A DNA stretch of 64,000 nt, from positions 1,240,001-1,304,000 of the forward strand of contig CAVPHY010000028.1 of the NCBI GenBank assembly GCA_963704855.1. Reading direction: 5' to 3'. Both the position numbers and the translations under genes were made by a program. Source of the DNA: SZUA-36 sp963704855. GTDB lineage: Bacteria > Pseudomonadota > Gammaproteobacteria > Xanthomonadales > SZUA-36. The notes under the pieces were generated by a model that had not been told where the DNA came from, did no database searches, and saw nothing but the letters and a program-made list of their open reading frames with translations. Positions 1 through 9,197 of the stretch are shown piece after piece; the stretch's first letter is position 1, and each line of letters begins with the position of its first letter.

Positions 1-56
1 GGGAAATCCGTTCTATATTGTGAAAAACTTAGCCAACGGGTTAACAGGTCGAGAAT

Positions 57-731
57 TCACGACTCATAAACGAGAATGAGTTTGCTGTCGGTTTGAGCTT
101 TGAAGCTGAAATCCCGGGTATCAACAAGGTCACCTTCTTTTAGCAGTTCATCTGCGCTGCTGCCTTCGCCAGAAGTAATATAGGCCAGTGTTCTGCCGGG
201 TTGCTCGATGCGTTCACCGGTATTGACGTGGGCGATATCGATGATGGTTCTGCCAGCAAAGGTTTCATCCTGATCAGCCGGGCCGCCGTAAACCCTCGTG
301 CGTTCACCCGCCTTTGCATGGAACATCTGGTAGGCAGCCGCTTCTCCCTGGGTTTCGGGTATCACCCAAAGCTGGATCATCCGGTTTTTTGCATCGTCAG
401 GATTGATTTCGTTGTGGCTCAGGCCTTCTCCCCCGGCGCGCTGCACCTGGATATCATCCACGTTAAGTTCTTGGCCATCCTGCAGCGAGCCCGCATGTTT
501 GATACGGCCCTCCACCATCACCGAAATCACATCAATCTCATGATGTGTATGCATCCTGGTGTCACCGTGTGGCAAAAAACTCGCATCGGCGAGGTAACAA
601 AACCTGCCTATACCGGTAGACGTACCTGCCTCCCGGCGCCTGCGGAAAATCTTTGGGCTCATCACCAATCGGGTTTCGCGTAGTCCGGCAAAGCCACCAC
701 GGCGAAGGTTGTTCCGGTTTATGATTTTCAA
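57..731 (-). CDS. Pirin family protein (bicupin)
   Basis: A 224-residue protein of the pirin/YhhW bicupin family. The N-terminal cupin carries the family's metal-binding histidines in HTHHEID (about residues 61-67), with a further conserved His in KHAGS about 15 residues later. Family members bind Fe and some degrade flavonols such as quercetin; the substrate here cannot be read. There is no signal peptide, so it is cytosolic. It is transcribed away from the antiporter-like gene on the plus strand and has no evident operon partner within the window, whose left edge lies 56 bases past its stop codon. Confidence 0.9.
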   Translation of the reverse strand: MKIINRNNLRRGGFAGLRETRLVMSPKIFRRRREAGTSTGIGRFCYLADASFLPHGDTRMHTHHEIDVISVMVEGRIKHAGSLQDGQELNVDDIQVQRAGGEGLSHNEINPDDAKNRMIQLWVIPETQGEAAAYQMFHAKAGERTRVYGGPADQDETFAGRTIIDIAHVNTGERIEQPGRTLAYITSGEGSSADELLKEGDLVDTRDFSFKAQTDSKLILVYES

Positions 732-938
732 TTTTGACTCCCGTTAAAAGATTGTAAGGCTGAATGCTGACAAGCGCTGCACCTTCGTTTAGATTAGGAG
801 AGTATAAACCGATGAGGAATAATAAAAATGATCAGGATCAAGCGACCTTATTTGTTCACCAGGTCGGCCCTTACGCTTGCAGATGCGGCAATCTGCAGTT
901 AAATCAGTCTTTATCTGTGCAGCTATTGGAGAAACGTC

Positions 939-2222
939 TTGCTTAGAACACTGATCGGAAAATTCGTCGACATCCAGGATAGTGTTGAATATAAAGGGCT
1001 TTTGATAGCAACGGCCTATGGTTTCTTCATCATGTTTTCCTACTATATCCTGCGTGCCGTCAGGGATGAGGTCTCATCGGCCGACCGGGGTAACTTGCAG
1101 TTTCTCTGGACCGCAGTGTTTTTTGTCATGCTGCTGGCCGTGCCGGCGTACTCATGGCTGGCTTCAAAATTTTCCCGTGGTGTCTTTGTGCCATTGGCCA
1201 ACCGGTTTTTTATTGCCTGCCTGGTGACATTCTGGGCCTGTCTCGTATTCCTGCCGTTAGAGGCCAGGCCCTGGATCGATCGCGTATTCTATGTATGGAG
1301 CAGTGTATTTGCCCTGTTTGTGGTGACGGTTTTCTGGGGTTTCATGTCAGACTGCTTTGATAATAACCAGGGTAAACGCCTATTCAGTTTCATCGCCGTT
1401 GGCAGTTCCCTGGGTGGAATGGCGGGCTCCGCGGTAACCTCCGGCCTGGCGGAACATGTGCCGGTTTTCTCATTATTGCTGCTTGCCTGCGTCCCGCTCG
1501 AGTTTGCGTCCTGGTGTGCGCGCTTCCTGCACCGGAGTTTCAATACCGGTTCGGTGATAGCGTCTGGCGAAGCTGAGAAAGTAATTGCAGGCAATGCGTG
1601 GAGCGGGATGCGGGCTGTTTTCGCATCCCGGTACCTGATGGGGATCGCGGCTTTTATAGCCTTGATGACCTTTGTCTCCACGATGTTGTACTTCCAGCAG
1701 GCCAGCCTGGTGGCGGATGCCTTCGCGGACCGCGGTGAAAGAACGGCCTTTTATGCCAGGATCGATCTGCTGGTGAGTGCGCTGACGATCATATTCCAGG
1801 TCTACCTGACCGCGCGTATCATCAAGTGGCTGGGGGTCGGGCTGACACTGGCCATATTGCCGGCCCTGATGGCCCTGGGCTTCGTTTTACTTGGACTTTA
1901 CCCAACGCTGGCAGTATTGGTGGTAGTACAGGTCATCTACCGTGCCGGACGTTATGGCTTGACCAAACCTGCACGGGAAATTTTATGGACAGTGCTCGGC
2001 AGGGAGGCGAAATATAAATCCAAGCCTTTCCTTGATGCCGCGGTGTACCGCGGGGGTGACTTGCTGAGCGGCTGGATATATACCGGCCTGGCAGCCTTGG
2101 GATTGTCCATTGGCGCGATTGCGTTGACGGCCGCACCGGTTGCGGGTCTGTGGGCATTGTTGGGTCTGAGACTCGGATCAATACAGGAAAAACTGGCAAA
2201 CACGGGAGTTGAAAAACCATGA
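939..2222 (+). CDS. NTP/NDP exchange transporter-like membrane protein
   Basis: A 427-residue, roughly 11-12 helix inner-membrane protein. The N-terminal block with YYILRAVRDE and SWLASKFSR matches the bacterial NTP/NDP exchange (ATP:ADP antiporter-like) branch of the major facilitator superfamily. That family is best known from intracellular bacteria and plastids, but divergent members occur in free-living proteobacteria, where the substrate is unproven. The start is TTG at 939, chosen because GGAG at 928-931 sits 7 bases upstream. Its stop overlaps the next start as ATGA, so translation of the aldo/keto reductase is probably coupled. Confidence 0.75.
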   Translation: MLRTLIGKFVDIQDSVEYKGLLIATAYGFFIMFSYYILRAVRDEVSSADRGNLQFLWTAVFFVMLLAVPAYSWLASKFSRGVFVPLANRFFIACLVTFWACLVFLPLEARPWIDRVFYVWSSVFALFVVTVFWGFMSDCFDNNQGKRLFSFIAVGSSLGGMAGSAVTSGLAEHVPVFSLLLLACVPLEFASWCARFLHRSFNTGSVIASGEAEKVIAGNAWSGMRAVFASRYLMGIAAFIALMTFVSTMLYFQQASLVADAFADRGERTAFYARIDLLVSALTIIFQVYLTARIIKWLGVGLTLAILPALMALGFVLLGLYPTLAVLVVVQVIYRAGRYGLTKPAREILWTVLGREAKYKSKPFLDAAVYRGGDLLSGWIYTGLAALGLSIGAIALTAAPVAGLWALLGLRLGSIQEKLANTGVEKP

Positions 2223-3142
2223 TCATTTCAAGAAGGCGATTACTCAGGTTAAGCGCTGGCGCAGGTCTGATAGCGGCGGCCGGGTCTTGGCAGAACCTGC
2301 TGGCGGAACCGCTAAACAGGATTATGACCACCATTCCTTCGAGCGGGGAACAGTTGCCCGCTGTCGGGATCGGCACCCGGGATTTCCGTTCGACTGCCAA
2401 TGCCGATGAAATGAAGCGCTTCAGGGAAACCCTGGAAGTGTTTCATGCATCCGGTGGGCGGGTTATCGATACTTCACCCAATTACGGTGAGGCGGAAACC
2501 GTTATCGGTAACTTGCTCCGGGAAATCGGGATTCGCGATGACGTTTTCATGGCAACCAAGGTGGATCGGGAAGACCAGCAGGAGGGGATCGAACGGATGA
2601 ATCGCTCATTTGGGCTACTGGGCGGGAATCAGATCGACCTGATGCAGGTACACAACCTGAGGGGCACGGAAGCAGAACTGGAAACCATGAAAAACTGGAA
2701 GGCCGAGGGGCGTTTTCGCTACCTGGGTGTCACCACGCACAACCCGCAGCAATATGCCGAAATGCAGGAAGTAATGCGCCGCCACCCACTGGATTTCATC
2801 CAGTTGAATTACTCCCTGGCGGACCGTTCCGCTGAAAAGGAAATTCTGCCGTTGGCGCGTGACCGGGGTATTGCCGTTCTGGTCAACCTGCCGTTCGCAC
2901 GTGGCTCTTTGTTCAAGGCCGTGTCCGGTTTGTCTTTACCGGACTGGGCTGCCGATATCGACGCCTCGAGTTGGGGGCAGGTGTTCCTGAAGTATGTAAT
3001 TTCTTACCCGGCATCTACCCTTCCAATACCGGGCACCACCAAGCCGCATCACGTAAAGGACAACATGGCTGCAAGTTTGGGACGTTTGCCCGATGAGGGT
3101 TTGCGACGCGAGATTGAAAGCTTCATAGCGCCCCTGCTTTAA
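2219..3142 (+). CDS. Tat-exported aldo/keto reductase
   Basis: A 307-residue aldo/keto reductase, an NADPH-dependent carbonyl reductase fold. It opens with a twin-arginine-type leader (SRRRLLRLSAGAGLIAAAG), so it is probably folded in the cytosol and exported by Tat to the periplasm. AKR catalytic elements are visible: DTSPNYGEAE (Asp and Tyr, residues about 79-88), the Lys of ATKVD, and the His of QVHNL. The protein overlaps the upstream transporter gene by 4 bases (ATGA). The peptidase gene follows after 35 bases, so these three genes probably share a transcript. The substrate is unknown. Confidence 0.88.
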   Translation: MIISRRRLLRLSAGAGLIAAAGSWQNLLAEPLNRIMTTIPSSGEQLPAVGIGTRDFRSTANADEMKRFRETLEVFHASGGRVIDTSPNYGEAETVIGNLLREIGIRDDVFMATKVDREDQQEGIERMNRSFGLLGGNQIDLMQVHNLRGTEAELETMKNWKAEGRFRYLGVTTHNPQQYAEMQEVMRRHPLDFIQLNYSLADRSAEKEILPLARDRGIAVLVNLPFARGSLFKAVSGLSLPDWAADIDASSWGQVFLKYVISYPASTLPIPGTTKPHHVKDNMAASLGRLPDEGLRREIESFIAPLL

Positions 3143-3177
3143 CAAGCGGTGTCAGTCGGGTTATTACAGGAGTTAAC

Positions 3178-5046
3178 ATGCAGGTGAGACCTCGGGTCAC
3201 AGCAGTAATTTTCTTTTTGTTTTTCCAGGCCGCCGTGACTGTCGTTGTAGCGGGTGAGGTGGATATTTTTTCGGACACGGAGTCATTTCTGCCACCGCTT
3301 CAGGACTGGTCGGGTGCGAGTGAGTCATTGATTGTCGCCGACGATGATCCGTGGATTACACCCGCGGAGCGCATGCAGTTGAGGTCAACACCTGGCTATG
3401 ACGAAACCGTGGCCTGGTTACAAAAACTGGCGGGCGCTGCACCTGAACTGGAGATGGTCTCTATCGGGCGGAGTTTGCAGGGCCGGGAAATCTGGATGGT
3501 GATCGCCAGCGCGGACCAGGCCTTTACAGCTACCGCCATGAAGACCACCGGAAAACCGCTGCTGCTGGCGCATTCGGGTATCCATGCCGGCGAGATCGAC
3601 GGCAAGGATGCCGGCCTGATGTTGTTACGTGACATGACGGTGGCGGCCACGCGCAAAGAACTGCTGGCGAAGACCAACTTCCTGTTTATTCCGATACTGA
3701 ATGTCGACGGCCATGAACGCCGGTCGGTATACAACCGGATTAATCAGCGCGGACCACTGGAAATGGGCTGGCGTACCAATGCGCGTAACCAGAACCTGAA
3801 CCGTGATTTCACCAAGCTCGATACCGAAGGTGTACGCGCACTGGTCAGGGTGTTCGGGCAGTGGCAACCCGATCTTTACCTGGATCTGCATGTGACCGAC
3901 GGCGCGGATTACCAGTATGACATCACCTTTGGCGGCAATGGCCGAAACGGTTGGTCGCCCGCCATCGGTAACTGGATTGAAGACGTTTATCGTCCTGCGG
4001 TCAATGCCGCCCTTGGCGCCAACGGACACGTACCCGGTGGATTGATATTTGCGGCCAATGGTATGGATATGAAGGATGGGTTTCTGACCTGGTCGGGTAA
4101 TCCGCGTTTTTCCAGTGGTTACGGGGACGCCATCCATTTGCCGGCGATCCTGGTGGAAAACCATTCCCTGAAACCCTATAAGCGACGTGTGCTTGGCACT
4201 TACGTGTTGCTGGCGGAGAGTTTGCGTTTACTCTCCACGGAAAAGGAGTCCTTGCGCAAGGCAACAGACGCGGACCGGCAACGGCGACCACGGTCGATCC
4301 CGCTGGGATTTGAGCGCGATCCAACGGCCACGGTTGATGGTGTGCTGTTCAAGGGGATAGGCTCAGAGCGTTACAAGGGCGAGGCCTCCGGGGGTGAGGT
4401 GGTGCGCTGGACGGGGCAGGCGGTTTCGGAGGCGATTCCGGAGATATTTATTACCAAACCCACGGTTTTAGTTGAACTACCCGCCGCATATATCGTTCCG
4501 CAGGCCTGGTCTGACGTTGTTGAACGCATCGCCTTGCATGGCATCGAGGTAGAACAGATTGAAGCACCGCTGACAATACGCGCCGAAATTTACCGTATAC
4601 CCGATGCCGGTATTGCAGAACCATCGGATTGGACGCCAAATCCATTTGAGGGACATGTCCGGATCGACCCGGGAGTGCCTGTGAAGCAGGTGATCGAAAC
4701 CACTTTTCCTGCCGGCAGTTACCGGATCAGCACCGATCAACCACTCGGTGAACTGGTGGTGCTGATGCTCGAGCCGCTTGCGCCTGATTCGTTTTTGCAG
4801 TGGGGTTTTTTCCTTGAGATATTCACCCGCACCGAGTATGCGGAAGCCTATGTTCTGGAACCACTGGCGCGAAAAATGCTGGAAAACGATACAGAATTGA
4901 AAGCCCGTTTCGAACAAAAGTTGTCGAGTGACGAAACTTTCGCCGGCAGCCAGCATCAGCGTCTGATGTGGTTTTATGAGCAGACACCATTCTATGACGG
5001 ACAATACCTACTGTATCCGGTTGCCAGGATTCCCCGAAATCAATGA
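3178..5046 (+). CDS. M14 family zinc carboxypeptidase, secreted
   Basis: A 622-residue protein with an N-terminal signal peptide (hydrophobic AVIFFLFFQAAVTVVVAG). The M14 fold lies at about residues 70-345. First zinc ligands are in HSGIHAGEIDG (HxxE), the second His in DLHVTDGADY, and the substrate-binding Arg in NLNRDF. It should remove C-terminal residues from peptides in the periplasm or outside. The remaining 270 or so residues form an extra C-terminal region that I do not recognise and that is typical of large bacterial M14 proteins. It ends the antiporter/AKR/M14 gene run. Confidence 0.88.
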   Translation: MQVRPRVTAVIFFLFFQAAVTVVVAGEVDIFSDTESFLPPLQDWSGASESLIVADDDPWITPAERMQLRSTPGYDETVAWLQKLAGAAPELEMVSIGRSLQGREIWMVIASADQAFTATAMKTTGKPLLLAHSGIHAGEIDGKDAGLMLLRDMTVAATRKELLAKTNFLFIPILNVDGHERRSVYNRINQRGPLEMGWRTNARNQNLNRDFTKLDTEGVRALVRVFGQWQPDLYLDLHVTDGADYQYDITFGGNGRNGWSPAIGNWIEDVYRPAVNAALGANGHVPGGLIFAANGMDMKDGFLTWSGNPRFSSGYGDAIHLPAILVENHSLKPYKRRVLGTYVLLAESLRLLSTEKESLRKATDADRQRRPRSIPLGFERDPTATVDGVLFKGIGSERYKGEASGGEVVRWTGQAVSEAIPEIFITKPTVLVELPAAYIVPQAWSDVVERIALHGIEVEQIEAPLTIRAEIYRIPDAGIAEPSDWTPNPFEGHVRIDPGVPVKQVIETTFPAGSYRISTDQPLGELVVLMLEPLAPDSFLQWGFFLEIFTRTEYAEAYVLEPLARKMLENDTELKARFEQKLSSDETFAGSQHQRLMWFYEQTPFYDGQYLLYPVARIPRNQ

Positions 5047-5123
5047 TTTTTTTGTCGGAAAAACGATTTTCAGTGCAGGAATGAGAAAAATTTGTAAAAT
5101 CTTAACAAATCCTAAACAAAAAA

Positions 5124-5152
5124 TGAGATTGAGACATCGAGTCATATATAAT
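5124..5152 (+). promoter_or_regulatory. Candidate promoter of the OmpA lipoprotein gene
   Basis: A consensus -10 hexamer TATAAT lies at 5147-5152 in an AT-rich intergenic stretch, 47 bases before the GTG start. The -35 at 17-base spacing (TGAGAT, 5124-5129) is poor. The call rests on the -10 and its position. Confidence 0.4.
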
Positions 5153-5198
5153 ATCGGTGAAATTAAGTTGCGTGTTTACCATTTGGAGGATGATAGTT

Positions 5199-6116
5199 GT
5201 GAGAAATTATAAGTTAGGCTTGGTTGCGGTCGTTTTATCAGTATTACTGAGTGCCTGTGCTTCGGCACCGGGCAAAACCGGTTGGTATGACCAGTGGGGT
5301 GCATGTGCAGCAGCTGGTGCAGCAGCTGGTATAGCAGTAGGTGCAACGGATGATTTTGATTCTTCCATGTACGGTGCTGCGGGTGGCTTTCTCGTCGGCG
5401 GAGCAATCTGCGCTTATAGCGACACCGATGCTGATGGCGTGAAGAACTACAAGGACAAGTGTCCCGGAACAGTTGCGGGCGGTATCGTTGACGAAACCGG
5501 TTGCGAGAAAGACAGCGACGGCGATGGTGTTGTCGACCGTCTGGACGAGTGCCCTGGAACACCACAAGGTGTCAAGGTGAACGACCGCGGTTGTGAGATG
5601 GACAGTGACGGCGACGGCGTTGGCGACAGCCGCGACAGATGCCCCGGAACACCGCCTGGTGCGAAAGTTGACCAGTACGGTTGTGAACTGGACGATGACG
5701 GCGACGGCGTTGTCAATAGCAAGGACAAATGTCCGAACACACCCAAGGGCGAGGCCGTAGACAATAACGGTTGTACGCTTGCCGCGGAATACAGGCTTGA
5801 GAACGTCAACTTCGAGTTTGATTCAGCCAAGTTGACCTCCAGTTCAACAGCCAGCCTGAATGAGGCTGTCTCGATTCTGAAGCGTCATTCCGATCTGAAG
5901 GTTGAAATTGCCGGACACACCGACAGCGTGGGCAGCGACGAATACAACATGGGTCTTTCCCATCGTCGTGCACAGGCCGTTACCGATTACCTGATTGCCA
6001 ACGGCGCCAATGCTGCCAATATCACCGTGAAAGGATACGGTGAGTCCGCACCACTTGCGGATAATGGCACTCCGGCTGGCCGTGCAATTAACCGTCGGGT
6101 TGAGTTGCGTCACTAA
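5199..6116 (+). CDS. OmpA-family lipoprotein with thrombospondin type 3 repeats
   Basis: A 305-residue outer-membrane lipoprotein. The leader ends in the lipobox LLSAC (Cys about residue 21). A glycine-zipper-like stretch follows. Four TSP3-type calcium-binding repeats come next, each with a D-x-D-x-D-G core such as DSDGDGVVDRLDECPGT and paired cysteines. The C-terminal OmpA domain carries the peptidoglycan-binding motif (GHTDSVG...NMGLSHRRA). It links the outer membrane to peptidoglycan. GTG at 5199 is chosen over upstream codons because GGAGG at 5185-5189 is 9 bases away. A strong terminator follows directly, so this is probably a single-gene, highly expressed unit. Confidence 0.92.
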   Translation: MRNYKLGLVAVVLSVLLSACASAPGKTGWYDQWGACAAAGAAAGIAVGATDDFDSSMYGAAGGFLVGGAICAYSDTDADGVKNYKDKCPGTVAGGIVDETGCEKDSDGDGVVDRLDECPGTPQGVKVNDRGCEMDSDGDGVGDSRDRCPGTPPGAKVDQYGCELDDDGDGVVNSKDKCPNTPKGEAVDNNGCTLAAEYRLENVNFEFDSAKLTSSSTASLNEAVSILKRHSDLKVEIAGHTDSVGSDEYNMGLSHRRAQAVTDYLIANGANAANITVKGYGESAPLADNGTPAGRAINRRVELRH

Positions 6117-6136
6117 TCTCTAGTCGTCAGTCCTAA

Positions 6137-6168
6137 AAAACCCGGCAGTTCGCTGCCGGGTTTTTTTT
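6137..6168. terminator. Rho-independent terminator, bidirectional
   Basis: A perfect 8-bp stem (CCCGGCAG / CTGCCGGG, 6141-6148 and 6153-6160) with a TTCG tetraloop is flanked by an A-run and eight Ts. It lies between the convergent OmpA lipoprotein and sulfotransferase genes and can serve both. Confidence 0.95.
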
Positions 6169-6205
6169 GCCTGACTTTTAGTCAAGCTCGCGGGTGTAAC
6201 GTGTC

Positions 6206-6826
6206 TCAGTCAAAGGTATAGGCAAAGGTCTCGATGTCTTCGCGATACCAACTGGCTACGATCTGCCTGGTTTCATTGTCGTAGTAATCCCTGTAGTTAC
6301 TGCGTTTCGTGGCATTGAGGTGGGGTAATTCCTCGCTGGTCCCGATGGTTTGCCGGATCTGTTCAAAATCAGTGCGAATGGATTCAAATTTACCAATGAA
6401 ATCGATGGCAACAACACCTTCGTCGTCTTTTAACCACTCAACCTGGGGCTGGAAAGACTTGACGTTATTGTAATAATACGGATCGCTGTCCGGACCGATC
6501 GTCAGCTTGATCCAATCCGTAAATGGTATATTTCTGCTGGTAAGTTTTGTTTTGTCTTTCTTGCGCCGATACTCGTAAAGCGAGACCACCTTGTCCCAGG
6601 GGTTTCTGACAAAAGTGAATTTATAGGCGTCATTCCACTGCTGTTTACCGATCTTCGCAATGACTTCCCTGGCCGTCAGGTGATGCTTGACGGGCAGGCC
6701 GATTGCATTGCCGATGCTGGTGCCCGCCGTTTTAGTGATATGAATGAATATGAATGAACCGTTGGGACCCTTTCGTAACGGTGAGGGCTTGATATGCAAC
6801 AGGCGGGCCAGGATTCCTTGCTTCAT
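6206..6826 (-). CDS. Sulfotransferase family 2 protein
   Basis: A 206-residue cytosolic sulfotransferase. The PAPS 5'-phosphosulfate-binding loop is HITKTAGTSIG (about residues 28-38) and the 3'-phosphate-binding motif is FVRNPWDKVVSLYEY (about residues 72-86). This pattern belongs to the carbohydrate sulfotransferase (Sulfotransfer_2) group, which transfers sulfate from PAPS to sugar hydroxyls. It is the last gene of a four-gene minus-strand run after the kinase-like, propeller-like and two-domain genes, which suggests sulfation of a surface glycan or glycolipid. The acceptor is unknown. The stretch reads more AT-rich than the flanking housekeeping genes, compatible with horizontal acquisition. 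Confidence 0.85.
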   Translation of the reverse strand: MKQGILARLLHIKPSPLRKGPNGSFIFIHITKTAGTSIGNAIGLPVKHHLTAREVIAKIGKQQWNDAYKFTFVRNPWDKVVSLYEYRRKKDKTKLTSRNIPFTDWIKLTIGPDSDPYYYNNVKSFQPQVEWLKDDEGVVAIDFIGKFESIRTDFEQIRQTIGTSEELPHLNATKRSNYRDYYDNETRQIVASWYREDIETFAYTFD

Positions 6827-6903
6827 TCTTTATCTCTTCTCAATAATGGGATTTCCATCCCATCGAAAAAACCTCAACCGGTGCCCGCTTCATGGAGACT
6901 TAA

Positions 6904-8070
6904 TTATGCCAGTAACTGCAACTTTCGTAATTCATCTTCGACTTTTTCATTGAACGCACTATTAAAAATAATCGCGGATTCTATGTCATTATCACTTGCA
7001 TGGATGACCACGCGTTTGACGTCATCGAGTTCATTTACCTTTTTCCTGATTTCACGCTTGATCAGAACTTCAAAGTTGTCAATTAAAGGATACTTCCGGT
7101 TCATTTTTTTGGAAACATAAACCGTTTTGGTCTTCGGTCTGCAGACCCAAAGCTCGGTGGGTTTAGTTGGCAGTGCTTTTCTCTTTTCTATCCAGTTCCC
7201 ACCCCGGGTGTTATGCATGATGGCATCGGATTGACTTGCCGATAACCCTTGTTCAGACAGGATGTCGAATTTTTCAGTAAGCATTGAGCGTATTACTTCA
7301 ATAGCGTCGCCAATATAAGCATCATCGCGGATGATAAAAACGACCAGGCCTTTGAGTTCCCTGGCCAGTTTTGAGAGTTTAGCTTCCTCCTGTTGTTTGA
7401 AGCGCGCGATGACCTCTTTGTTTCCATTCCATCTTGACATCAAATCCACCGGCATGGACCAACCCCGTTCTTTCAGGTATTCATGCAACTCCAACAATGA
7501 CAGACCCGCAGTTTTCACTGGCAAATCTGATTCACCCAGTCTCGATAACTCCTTATGAAACTTATTCGGTTTTTCAAGCGCACCGGTCCGTTCGAAGCCC
7601 AGCCCGGCATCGGCGCCTTTGTGGTATACGACGTGGTAGATGAAACTGAGTTTGTATTCCTCCCCGGAAGGAATGAATAAACCATTGTGCCAGATCCTTG
7701 ACTGATAAATCTTTTGCGCCAGGGTTGGGGGATAATAGGGAAAACCTTTATAACTCGTTCCGTTTCTTCCACAGATGCCATACAAATCCACCTTGATTCC
7801 ACCGGGGTGCTTGGCGGCCAATTTGATAATGGGCCAGATCTGGTTCTCATCTATCAGGCAGTCTACATCGTCCTTGTACTGCTTTTTTTGCTCCGCTGAA
7901 AGCGGGATAACATCCCACCATCTGAGCACAACGAGTGGAATCTCCATCTCGCGTAAACTGGCTGAAAATAGTGCAAAGTCATCAATCTTCAGACGTAATG
8001 TCCGGTTCCTGCGCTTCGCCCTGACATAGCGTAAGGAGTGATATAGAAGAACCAGCCAATACCTGATCAT
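6904..8070 (-). CDS. Two-domain protein: possible nucleotidyltransferase-like N-terminus, NDP-kinase-like C-terminus
   Basis: Not a family I can name. The protein is 388 residues from ATG 8070 (an upstream in-frame ATG at 8115 is less likely; AAGG lies shortly before 8070). Its N-terminal half has acidic motifs DDVDCLI and, about 25 residues later, KVDLYG, spaced as in minimal nucleotidyltransferases, but no clear GS motif. The C-terminal third resembles nucleoside diphosphate kinase: VVFIIRDDA aligns with the NDPK opening strand, and VVIHASDNDIESA aligns with the NDPK active-site motif HGSDSxxSA, keeping the His. It sits inside the sulfotransferase cassette, 44 bases or more after the propeller gene. 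The domain calls are inference from motif reading. Confidence 0.6.
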   Translation of the reverse strand: MIRYWLVLLYHSLRYVRAKRRNRTLRLKIDDFALFSASLREMEIPLVVLRWWDVIPLSAEQKKQYKDDVDCLIDENQIWPIIKLAAKHPGGIKVDLYGICGRNGTSYKGFPYYPPTLAQKIYQSRIWHNGLFIPSGEEYKLSFIYHVVYHKGADAGLGFERTGALEKPNKFHKELSRLGESDLPVKTAGLSLLELHEYLKERGWSMPVDLMSRWNGNKEVIARFKQQEEAKLSKLARELKGLVVFIIRDDAYIGDAIEVIRSMLTEKFDILSEQGLSASQSDAIMHNTRGGNWIEKRKALPTKPTELWVCRPKTKTVYVSKKMNRKYPLIDNFEVLIKREIRKKVNELDDVKRVVIHASDNDIESAIIFNSAFNEKVEDELRKLQLLA

Positions 8071-8159
8071 TAAAACCTTACCTTCTCCATGGATCGGCCG
8101 ACTTGCTGTAAGCACACCCCCATGGGGCTGATCAGTCTCTCATTCATCCAACCAATCGC

Positions 8160-9197
8160 CTATTGGGGGGTCGGGTCACAGGTCAGGCCATGAATACAAA
8201 CCCGCATATCCGTGCTGTGAAAGTAATAGCCCGCCAGTTTGCCCGTGATTTTGTCGATACAAACAATGGTAGCAGGAGAAAAACCGGCAAAAATATAATC
8301 CGGGTGAACTGCCAGGCCACGGAGATACAAGGGCCTGGCCGTGGCCTTGGCTTTACTGCCTAAAAGTGAAATCCCGGTTTCCTTGACTCCCCGGGCGAGG
8401 GTTCTCAACAGCAAGGGCTTGATTCCACGCATTTTCTTGATGTTAAATGCGCGAATTTCTTTTCCGCTTTTAAGGTCGTATTGGCGCACGGTGGTACGGT
8501 GGGTGTCATTGATGTAGACCACGCCGGGCTCTTCGATGATCAGGTTGTGCGCGTGTTTCAGCTTTTCGTCCTGGATGACAATGGTCCCTTTGCTCAAATT
8601 GACTACGACGCATTTTGCGTGGAACAGCGCGTAGACTTCTCCGCGGAATTCACAAACGGCGTTAAGATGCAGGTGCGACGGCCCCCTGAAAGAGTCCGTT
8701 CTCAGAAATCTCAGGCGATTATCAACGGTCTTGTCAATGGCCAGTGGTTCGAGATCGAAAGCTTTCTGGAACCCGGGCATTTCCCTTGGCCAGTACGATT
8801 GTTCCAATGCGCCATCGTCCAGGCGGAATTTCAGGGCGGCATCCACGGTCGTGGACGTAACCCAGATCGATGAACCGACCACCTGGGTCTCGTGCAGACC
8901 GACCATCGAGCCATGTGACATTTTGCGTTTGAGCTTAAGGTCCCGGTCAAAAAAATTCAGGCTGTGGTAATCGGCGGCAATGACCTGGTCGTCAAAGACA
9001 CCAATGCCGCGGCACCCGCGTGCATTTCCGCGCGCGTTGGGGTCGTGATCCACAGCCGGTTCAGAAGGCGCGATGGGAACCTCCCTGAGGATGGTTTTTT
9101 GGTCCCAGTCAAGCTTGTACAGGCTGCCACCCTCGCTGATCGGTGCTGCCCTGATGACGGTTCCAAAATATAAATGTATGCCGGTTTTCTTATTCAA
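8160..9197 (-). CDS. Propeller-like conserved protein (TIGR03032/DUF4915-like)
   Basis: A 345-residue protein without signal peptide or membrane helix. Repeating strand-rich units (VYALFHAK, VVYINDTH, RGLAVHPDYIF, TIVCIDKITGKLAGY) suggest a beta-propeller. The HLNAV motif followed by a HAHNL motif recalls the TIGR03032/DUF4915 family often found in polysaccharide loci; this is a tentative match. Its start overlaps the end of the kinase-like gene by 8 bases, indicating translational coupling. A scaffold or glycan-recognition role in the sulfation cassette is a guess from context. Confidence 0.6.
   Translation of the reverse strand: MNKKTGIHLYFGTVIRAAPISEGGSLYKLDWDQKTILREVPIAPSEPAVDHDPNARGNARGCRGIGVFDDQVIAADYHSLNFFDRDLKLKRKMSHGSMVGLHETQVVGSSIWVTSTTVDAALKFRLDDGALEQSYWPREMPGFQKAFDLEPLAIDKTVDNRLRFLRTDSFRGPSHLHLNAVCEFRGEVYALFHAKCVVVNLSKGTIVIQDEKLKHAHNLIIEEPGVVYINDTHRTTVRQYDLKSGKEIRAFNIKKMRGIKPLLLRTLARGVKETGISLLGSKAKATARPLYLRGLAVHPDYIFAGFSPATIVCIDKITGKLAGYYFHSTDMRVCIHGLTCDPTPQ

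Noticed and set aside
764..946. 60-codon ORF before the antiporter-like gene
   Set aside because: No ribosome site or domain, and it overlaps the real TTG start.
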